Source: an uncultured Lachnospiraceae bacterium (lineage in GTDB: Bacteria > Bacillota > Clostridia > Lachnospirales > Lachnospiraceae). Taken from it: DNA of 59,179 nucleotides. The DNA lies in contig CANQPM010000020.1 in assembly GCA_947625775.1 (NCBI GenBank), positions 1-59,179 on the forward strand. Reading direction: 5' to 3'. The position numbers and the translations under genes are program-made. Below are positions 53,450 through 59,179 of this stretch, one piece after another (the stretch's first letter is position 1; the number at the start of each line of letters is the position of its first letter). Under the pieces are notes generated by a model. It saw only the letters and a program-made list of their open reading frames with translations, was not told the origin of the DNA and did not search any database.

Positions 53450-54190
53450 TCACGTCCTGCATTTTGCTGAAACATATCTCAGCACCTGCTCATCTTCAAC
53501 CTGGTCAGTCACAGCTTTAGCCTGCATTTCTAGTCCGGGCATCAGGCTGTTTAAAAGCTTGTCCTGTTCGATTGCCGTCATGCTTTCGGTCAAATTAAAC
53601 GGAATATACATATTGATTTTCCTTCCGCCTTTTACCTCCACGGGAACAAAATACCCAAAGTTTTCCCTCACATGGGCTTTACCTGTTATTTTCAGCAGAT
53701 ACAAAGCCGCCTCAGCCGAATCCGAACCCGCAATGCACTGGACAGCGCCGCCTTTTCGTAGATTTACCGCATCAGAACCTACCATACATGTGGCTTTTAC
53801 ATGCATAAGGCTTTCCATACAATACATTAAGGCATCGCCAATACACATCCTGGCTAATGCAGTAACGCTCCTGCCTTCTAATGTCTCTGCTATTCCCATG
53901 CCCGTTTTAATACAGACAACCGCTCCGCTGTCATCCCTGACGGCAATCCTGCATGAGACAGCCATACGGCCGTTATTCTGCCCGCCAGGACCGTATTCAA
54001 GCATCGGTTTTCCAATCAGCAGGTCATAATTGCAGCACCCAAATACATCATCAAGGCGCTGTTTAATGCATTTTTCCTTAATGCGCCTCTGGCCTGCAGA
54101 TGTCGCTTCATACGCTTCTTCAGGAAATGGGACGTTTATCTTTTCCCATACCTCCTTAAAGCTTTTTTGATTGATGGTCCTTTCCCCCAT
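53450..54190 (-). CDS. Possible Rad52-like single-strand annealing protein
   Basis: 246 residues from ATG 54190, which follows AAAGGAGG. The core ATSAGQRRIKEKCIKQRLDD, VFGCCNYDLLIGKPMLEYGP, MAVSCRIAVRDDSGAVVCIK, TGMGIAE resembles the N-terminal half of Rad52/22-type annealing proteins (RLDDVFG...W/Y, basic and beta strands with a glycine-rich GMG). The following region ALARMCIGDALMYCMESL fits the later helix. Homology is distant and rests on pattern only. Its leader closely matches that of the UvrD-like gene at 8144. In mobile elements such proteins support recombination or replication. Confidence 0.5.
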   Translation of the reverse strand: MGERTINQKSFKEVWEKINVPFPEEAYEATSAGQRRIKEKCIKQRLDDVFGCCNYDLLIGKPMLEYGPGGQNNGRMAVSCRIAVRDDSGAVVCIKTGMGIAETLEGRSVTALARMCIGDALMYCMESLMHVKATCMVGSDAVNLRKGGAVQCIAGSDSAEAALYLLKITGKAHVRENFGYFVPVEVKGGRKINMYIPFNLTESMTAIEQDKLLNSLMPGLEMQAKAVTDQVEDEQVLRYVSAKCRT

Positions 54191-54216
54191 CGTTCTCCTC
54201 CTTTCAAAATGAGCAC

Positions 54217-54248
54217 AAAAAAAGCACCTATGCCAAATACATAGATGC
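54217..54248 (-). terminator. Terminator-like attenuator hairpin in leader of Rad52-like gene
   Basis: On the minus strand GCATCTATG, TATTTGG and CATAGGTGC form a 9-bp stem followed by seven Ts, 27 nt ahead of the start codon. The plus-strand sequence from 54213 is 19/21 identical to 8166-8186, including GCACAAAAAAAGC. Confidence 0.65.
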
Positions 54249-54325
54249 ATATCCGCTCTCCCTGTGCTTCTGCTGCTGAACACCCATAATATACGGGTAT
54301 ACATAAGTTAATAAATTACCGCATT

Positions 54326-54354
54326 AGAATAGCATAAATATATTGTTAATTCAA
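54326..54354 (-). promoter_or_regulatory. Promoter of the Rad52-like gene
   Basis: Minus-strand TTGAAT (54354-54349), 17 bp and TATTCT (54331-54326), with TG just upstream (extended -10). The leader hairpin at 54217-54248 lies about 80-100 bp downstream. The rest of 54361-54500 shows nothing I can name. Confidence 0.55.
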
Positions 54355-54500
54355 CCATTAAATTTGAATTATAATTCAGCAAAAAATCCAAAAAAACATC
54401 TTTTCTGTTTCCACTTTACAACCTTGAAAAGCAATCCGCAATCCCTCTGGTTTAATTCCCTCTTCCAATTTTTTTGTTACATTTTAATACTGCCATTATT

Positions 54501-55394
54501 TTAACCTTTTTCCCTGGAGAAATCTTTAATCTTAGCATAAAAGTCTTCCAGTATGAATCTCGCATCTATGCTTTCGTACACCTTGATAGGCCTATGTAAT
54601 CCATTATGAATGTAATGCATGCTGGCATCAAACTCCGGCGCAGGCATATAGGACCATTTCCCACAGTCCGGGAACATCATAACCCCGATGGACGGTGAAT
54701 CTCCAAGAATCCTGTACTCTGCAGGTCTTGATTCCCATTCATTATTAAATGCCACAACATTTTCCGCAAGGTATTTCCCTATCTCGCCATACGGCCTTAC
54801 CCTGTCATATAATTCCGCAAATGTAACAGGCATCATGCGGTACACATTTCTTGGTATCTGCCAGACCTTCATATCCGACTTGAACAATACATTCGCCGCG
54901 CATACATCATTTTTGAGGTTATATTCCCAGCCACCCGCCGGATAATCCCTGCCGCCAATCCATACAATGGTCGTGTTCGTGCTGCATATTTCCGGTTTTA
55001 AGAGGATTGCCGACGCTATATCCGTAAGAGTAGCCAGTGACGCTATGTACAAAGGTCTTTTGTCATCTTTCATAGCTTCTTCAATGATAAGCCTTGCTCC
55101 TGGAGAATCCATTGGCGTTTTTTCATCTGGCATAGCTTTTGGAGCGCCGTTTTCAATCCTTACATTTCCAGTCATTCCCATCTTTTCGAGAATAAGCATT
55201 CCTTCTTTGTAACTGTCCTGCTGGCTGATGGCGGACTTCCCCTCGCCAAAATGGGCAGGAATGATGCCTCTTAAATCAAAAGACTGTGTCAAGATGGCAT
55301 GAACCATCGCAAACTGGTCATCTACTTCATTCTTTAAATCCGTATTGAGGATCACCCTGATTTTCTTTGATTCCGGTATGTTAAAATTGTACAT
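54501..55394 (-). CDS. Nucleoside-hydrolase-like (IUNH fold) protein
   Basis: 297 residues. The N-terminal motif VILNTDLKNEVDDQFAMVHA keeps the Asp pattern (D...DD) of the calcium site of IUNH enzymes, although DTDPGxDDA is altered to NTDLKNEVDDQ. It continues YIASLATLTDIASAI, TTIVWIGGRDYPAGGWEYNL, KNDVCAANVLFKSD. It starts right at the stop of the GH105 gene (GCGTAAATG), so the two form an operon. The substrate may be a glycoside or nucleoside-like sugar. Family assignment is good; substrate unknown. Confidence 0.7.
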   Translation of the reverse strand: MYNFNIPESKKIRVILNTDLKNEVDDQFAMVHAILTQSFDLRGIIPAHFGEGKSAISQQDSYKEGMLILEKMGMTGNVRIENGAPKAMPDEKTPMDSPGARLIIEEAMKDDKRPLYIASLATLTDIASAILLKPEICSTNTTIVWIGGRDYPAGGWEYNLKNDVCAANVLFKSDMKVWQIPRNVYRMMPVTFAELYDRVRPYGEIGKYLAENVVAFNNEWESRPAEYRILGDSPSIGVMMFPDCGKWSYMPAPEFDASMHYIHNGLHRPIKVYESIDARFILEDFYAKIKDFSREKG

Positions 55395-56504
55395 TTACGC
55401 CTCCATTTCTGTGCTTGCCATTAAAAAAGCACCTATTCCCAATAAATTGTCTATCTGCTTTGGCTCGCTGATATAATATTCATAGGAGCCGTCCCTGTAT
55501 CTGCCGCCGCCAAGCCCTGACACATAAACAGTTCCTTTAAGGTTCATCATTCCATTTTCATCAACTTCAATAAACTCCCTTATAATGCCATAATACGCCT
55601 TTTTGGCAATCTGCACATACTCACTACCGATATACCCTTTGCGCACAGCCTTCATGAGAAAATATACAAACATACATGAGCAGGAACACTCTGGGTAGTT
55701 GCCATATTCCGAATATCGGTCAGGCACCTGATACCACAGCCCGCTCTGCGGATGCTGTACGCTTTTTAACCCCAGAGCCAGATTGCCAGCCATCTGTATA
55801 AGTTCCCCGCATATCTTCCCATCGTCAATGTAATCCAGAGTATCAACCAAAGCGCATGCATACCAGCCTATCGACCTACCCCAATACTGTGACGAGCAGC
55901 CCGTATCTTTATCCGCCCAGAACATCGCCTTTGTCTCATCATAGCCATGATACAGCAGATGTGTTTTCGGATTTTTCATATTCTTTTCAATCAGTCGGAA
56001 TTGAAGCATAACATCCGAAAAATCTTTTTTGTCTTCAAATGTGGAAATATATTCTGCATAAAACGGCTGTGCCATATACAGACCGTCAAGCCACATCTGG
56101 TTTGGATACATTTTCTTATGCCAAAATCCGCCCTCCGCCGTGCGCGGGTGCTCCGCCAGCTGCTGTCTCAGCGTTTGGGCAGCCTTTCTGTATTTTTCCT
56201 TTCCCGTTGAACGGTATAGATAAAGCAATGTTTTTCCGTTATTTATAAAATCAAGGTTAAAGGCTTTTTTATCATAAAATCTTATGTTTCCGTCATCCAA
56301 TATGAAATAATCCATATTGCTTTCTATATATTCATAATACTTTTTGTCTTTTGTGGCAGAATATACCTTTTCCAAGCCTTTGCAGAGTACGCCGTAATCA
56401 TACGCCCAGCGTTTCCGCAGCTTTGGGAATTTTTCCATCGCTGAATCCGCCATCCATACAGACCACCTTCTTGTGATCGTATTCTTATCAGAAGCGTTTT
56501 CCAT
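55395..56504 (-). CDS. GH105-type unsaturated glucuronyl/rhamnogalacturonyl hydrolase
   Basis: 369 residues. (alpha/alpha)6 barrel motifs: RTAEGGFWHKKMYPNQMWLD, GLYMAQPFYAEY, YHGYDETKAMFWADKDTG, SSQYWGRSIGWYACALVD and NYPECSCSCMFVYFLMKAVR. WLDGLYMA and GRSIGWY are hallmarks of YteR/YesR family enzymes, which remove unsaturated galacturonic acid from pectin fragments. No signal peptide, so cytoplasmic. GGAGGGG before ATG. No transporter or lyase is visible alongside. Confidence 0.8.
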   Translation of the reverse strand: MENASDKNTITRRWSVWMADSAMEKFPKLRKRWAYDYGVLCKGLEKVYSATKDKKYYEYIESNMDYFILDDGNIRFYDKKAFNLDFINNGKTLLYLYRSTGKEKYRKAAQTLRQQLAEHPRTAEGGFWHKKMYPNQMWLDGLYMAQPFYAEYISTFEDKKDFSDVMLQFRLIEKNMKNPKTHLLYHGYDETKAMFWADKDTGCSSQYWGRSIGWYACALVDTLDYIDDGKICGELIQMAGNLALGLKSVQHPQSGLWYQVPDRYSEYGNYPECSCSCMFVYFLMKAVRKGYIGSEYVQIAKKAYYGIIREFIEVDENGMMNLKGTVYVSGLGGGRYRDGSYEYYISEPKQIDNLLGIGAFLMASTEMEA

Positions 56505-56595
56505 GCTTCCCCTCCTCCACTTTAGTATATTTTTGTTCCATTTTATCTTAATACCAGCTTTATTTCAATTATAAATAAAGTATATTTGAATTTAT

Positions 56596-56796
56596 TTTGA
56601 GTTTCCCCATTTTTAGAATACGAATGCCCCAGCATCCTCTATTTAAAAGCGTTCAAACAGATTTAGCTGTTATGATTTACCTCTTTTCGGGAAAAGGCTG
56701 TTTATCCCTTTATAACAAAGATTCAGTGTTTGCATTTTTTAATGGAATAAAAGCGGACACTAAAGTCATCCCTGAAAAAAGATGGGGAAACTCAAA
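56596..56796. mobile_element. 201-bp MITE-like element with 15-bp inverted repeats
   Basis: TTTGAGTTTCCCCAT (56596-56610) is repeated in perfect inverted form as ATGGGGAAACTCAAA (56782-56796). The inside shows no transposase; a plus-strand open frame of 68 codons is not convincing. No target duplication was identified. It may also be a long-range hairpin or an old IS end pair. Confidence 0.45.
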
Positions 56797-56809
56797 TACA
56801 TAATTCGTA

Positions 56810-56838
56810 TTGTTCATAGCCTGAAAATATGTTATACT
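56810..56838 (+). promoter_or_regulatory. Promoter of the DUF4062 gene
   Basis: TTGTTC (56810-56815), 17 bp and TATACT (56833-56838), with TG three bases upstream of the -10 (TGTTATACT), an extended -10 promoter. The DUF4062 start is 130 bp further on. Confidence 0.6.
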
Positions 56839-56849
56839 TTTCCTTGTTT

Positions 56850-56905
56850 AGAGAAAGTTATGCTTCTCTACGAATATCAATTTGCAGAGTCGGTAAGTTC
56901 CGACT
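56850..56905 (+). promoter_or_regulatory. Two tandem hairpins in the DUF4062 leader
   Basis: AGAGAA/TTCTCT (56850-56869, 8-nt loop) and AGTCGG/CCGACT (56888-56905, 6-nt loop) follow the promoter within the 130-nt leader. They may control translation or mark an RNA leader; neither has a T-tract. Confidence 0.4.
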
Positions 56906-56967
56906 TCTCGGATGATTAAACATATTGTAAAGTGATAAAAGAAAAAAATGGCAGGGAGAATATTGAT

Positions 56968-57948
56968 ATGAAGAACAGACGAAAGTTTTCTGTCTTTATA
57001 AGCTCTACCTATGAAGACCTTAAAAACGAAAGACAGGCATTAGTAGGTGTAGCACTAGAGAATAATTTTATTCCTGTAGGAATGGAGCAATTTCATGCTG
57101 CTCCTACAAACCAATGGAATGTTATAACAAAAATGATCGATGAGTGTGATTTTTACCTACTTGTTATTGGAGGTCGGTATGGAACAATCGATGAAGAAAC
57201 TGGTATAAGTTACACAGAGAAAGAATATAATTACGCAAAGGCTAAGGGATTACCAGTGCTTGTCTTGATTAAGAAACCTTCAGCTATTGTTGAAAGTGAA
57301 AAGGATACTGGCGATGGAAAATATGATAAAATGAAAAGACTTGATGAGTTCAGAGAAAGGGTTGAAAAAGATAATAATACTGTTGATTATTTCACGGATA
57401 TAAACAATTTAAAGTATGTGGCATCACCGACATTTGGAAATGCCATTAATTATGTTGACGATAATGCCGGATGGATTCGATATCGAGATATAGTATATGT
57501 AATCAATGAAGAATTAGAGAAAAATCCCACAGTAACGAGTAAAGATATCAATAAATTTTTTCGGGTTGAAAAAGAAACGTTAATTATTGGAAATCCTGTT
57601 GTAGGTCTAGATGATGTTGGCAACATTCCTGTGGAATCAGCGTTTCTATTAGTGTATGCAGCTGATGGTGATGGTCAAATAATGAAGACACAAACTCTGG
57701 ATTCGCATACTCAAGTTTCTGCGTCGGGTAAGCAGTTTATGGCTAATAATTCAAAAAGAGAATCCGCAAGATGGGTAGAGGCGTTAGACCGACTTATAGA
57801 ATGGGGATGGGTTAAAGCTGTAGGACAAGGAGGTATAATATTTGAATTGACAGGAACTGGTTACGACAAAGCGGATTGGCTGAAAGATAATATGGGAATT
57901 GATACTTCAAAAGATCCACTTGACGAATTAAAAGAGTTTGAATGTTGA
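56968..57948 (+). CDS. DUF4062 domain protein
   Basis: 326 residues. The N-terminal DUF4062 domain reads FSVFISSTYEDLKNERQALV, EQFHAAPTNQWNVITKMIDE, CDFYLLVIGGRYGTIDEETG, SYTEKEYNYA. The middle region has no known motif, and the C-terminus (SARWVEALDRLIEWGWVKAV, IIFELTGTGYDKADWLKDN) resembles a winged-helix. DUF4062 is often the N-terminus of STAND or other defence proteins; here it lacks an ATPase. GGGAG lies 9 nt before ATG 56968; an earlier ATG at 56932 has no site. It has its own promoter and is the only plus-strand gene in this part. A defence role is possible but not shown. Confidence 0.7.
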   Translation: MKNRRKFSVFISSTYEDLKNERQALVGVALENNFIPVGMEQFHAAPTNQWNVITKMIDECDFYLLVIGGRYGTIDEETGISYTEKEYNYAKAKGLPVLVLIKKPSAIVESEKDTGDGKYDKMKRLDEFRERVEKDNNTVDYFTDINNLKYVASPTFGNAINYVDDNAGWIRYRDIVYVINEELEKNPTVTSKDINKFFRVEKETLIIGNPVVGLDDVGNIPVESAFLLVYAADGDGQIMKTQTLDSHTQVSASGKQFMANNSKRESARWVEALDRLIEWGWVKAVGQGGIIFELTGTGYDKADWLKDNMGIDTSKDPLDELKEFEC

Positions 57949-58027
57949 TATTTATAAATTTTAACAAATTAACGACAGCCATTTCCTACATAAAAAGGGA
58001 ATAGCATACGAGCCATTCCTTTTTAGA

Positions 58028-59179
58028 TTAAAGCATAATAAACTGCGGAAATCCGCCTTTTGCAAGCAGGTCGTCAAGCCCCTTTCCAAGCTCCATGCTC
58101 CACTCTGTCCCTGCTGCGGCATAGCCGTTTTCAACAAGCCTGTCAAGCAGCGCATTGTAGTATGCCATGACTGCGGCATTCGTGTCCCTGTCCGCATCAA
58201 ATGCCACCGCAAAAATCCTTACTCCTTTCCCTGCCATATAATCAAGAAGGCATCTGCCGCTTCCGTCTTTCTCAAACAGAAGCATATACGAGTTTACCCC
58301 CGGAAGGGATATGACAGGCACATTCAGTTTGAAATTTGAATACTGCCCTTTTTTCTCTCCTTCGGTAATGATGCAGAGCTCCATGTTGTTGCCACTGTTA
58401 CAGTATATGCTGCAGTGGTTTTTCGACTCGCACCCGTACATATAGGTATTTTTTATAATGCCTTTTTCCTTTAAGGCTGTGTCTGCGTAAAAGCTCTGGA
58501 ACGGGCGTACCTTGCCGCTGAATGACTCCAGCTTAATGCGCTCTTTTGCTCCATCCTTAATAAGAAACGGACCTGACATATCAAGATAAATGTCCTCACC
58601 ATTTTCCTTAAAGCTCGGAAATCCGTTTTTCATACGGCACTTTTTGATGCCCATATAATCCATCCTTATTCGCAGCCTTTTAATCTGTCCTTCAACATTG
58701 TAGACGGGCATTGCCAGACCGCTGCAGCCTGTAAACGTCCATGCGTCAATATCAGGCTTGTAATATGCCCCAGGCATGCCTTTCAGCGATGATATGCCAA
58801 GTTCATCAAGGATATCCCGGACAAGCTGCATATGCGTAGGATTTGATGATTTATAAGGCTTCGGCACATAGCCGTTACTTCTGGCATAATCGTTCTCAGG
58901 AAATGATTTCATCATGCTTTCCCTTATCATGTCATCAGTCCAGCCTTCTTTGCGAAGGTATTCATAATGCCTGTCCTCCAGCACAAGCTTTGACAGAACG
59001 TGCCGAAAAAATCATCAAACAAAACATATGAGTGACTGTCTGCATCCGAATCAAGAACCTTATCCTCTACAAATGCCGTACTTTCCTCGTCATTCCTTCT
59101 GCTTTCATCTTCCGCCTGCCGCAGCATTCGGTACTGTCGGTATTGGCTTTCCTCACTTTCTTCTTCCGCATATAGCCTC
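58028..59179 (-). CDS. DUF3854/Toprim-like protein, frameshifted and cut by window edge
   Basis: The stop is at 58028. The visible part reads DRHYEYLRKEGWTDDMIRES, then GMPGAYYKPDIDAWTFTGCS, KGQYSNFKLNVPVISLPGVN and VRIFAVAFDADRDTNAAVMA, the DUF3854 core with a Toprim-like FDAD. Upstream, the same protein continues in another frame (ADSHSYVLFDDFF before RHVLSKLVLEDRHY), with a one-base shift at a six-A run (59006-59011, six T on the coding strand). Both frames are open to the window edge. This is a damaged gene, a sequence error or a slippage site. DUF3854 proteins are linked to replication or priming on plasmids and integrative elements. Confidence 0.7.

Noticed and set aside
56597-56803. 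68-codon plus-strand frame inside the inverted-repeat element
   Set aside because: It begins at the repeat, has no ribosome binding site and no recognisable transposase motif.

Overview
The window looks like a low-to-medium GC Clostridia chromosome or large integrative element, most likely from a Lachnospiraceae gut bacterium. Strong AGGAGG-type ribosome binding sites, frequent TTG/GTG starts, EFR1 ferredoxins, PDDEXK transposase-like proteins and DinB/UvrD/DUF3854 accessory genes all point that way. No rRNA, tRNA or CRISPR was seen. Most genes lie on the minus strand.

Left part (1-14 kb): a truncated Y-family polymerase; two tandem paralogues that look like ABC ATPases with their catalytic motifs eroded; an AlkZ-related pseudogene; a PDDEXK transposase-like gene; a redox cluster (EFR1 ferredoxin, Rrf2, cyclophilin-like remnant, Crp/Fnr, two-cluster ferredoxin); a nuclease-like/UvrD-C-terminal gene behind a terminator-like leader; a Phd/PIN toxin-antitoxin pair whose toxin carries a nonsense codon; a decayed IS200; then SGNH esterase, transglutaminase-like, TerY-like VWA and macro-domain/HTH genes.

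Central part (14-52 kb): about 37 kb of almost uninterrupted minus-strand genes, read right to left. It begins with a compact type VII secretion (T7SS) module: EssC with FHA, YukD-like, two WXG100-like proteins, an SLH/Big2-like lipoprotein, two small helical proteins, a VWA-FHA membrane protein, a PP2C phosphatase and a membrane Ser/Thr kinase with extracellular TPRs. No EssA, EssB or EsaA was found. It continues with VWA, TPR, LRR and zinc-ribbon membrane proteins. Next comes a Dlt-like set (adenylation enzyme, carrier protein, MBOAT, SGNH protein) that includes an Asp/Glu racemase and a glutamine-dependent asparagine synthetase. It ends with polysaccharide acylation and polymerisation genes (second MBOAT, AlgX-like, O-antigen-ligase-like), a VanX/VanY-like peptidase and two more transglutaminase-like proteins. 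Together these suggest an envelope programme of secretion, surface-polymer acylation and peptidoglycan editing under Ser/Thr phosphorylation.

Upstream of essC, a serine recombinase gene abuts two 24-bp near-palindromic sites flanking 132 bp. Their central dinucleotides match only in inverted alignment. This is the most striking feature: a candidate invertible promoter controlling the T7SS locus.

Right part (52-59 kb): the recombinase, a possible Rad52-like annealing protein behind a leader almost identical to that of the UvrD-like gene 46 kb away, a nucleoside-hydrolase-like/GH105 pair, a small element with inverted repeats, a DUF4062 protein with a structured leader, and a frameshifted DUF3854 Toprim-like gene running off the end. 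The Y-family, UvrD-like, Rad52-like and DUF3854 genes look like the backbone of a mobile element carrying the central locus, but this is inference.
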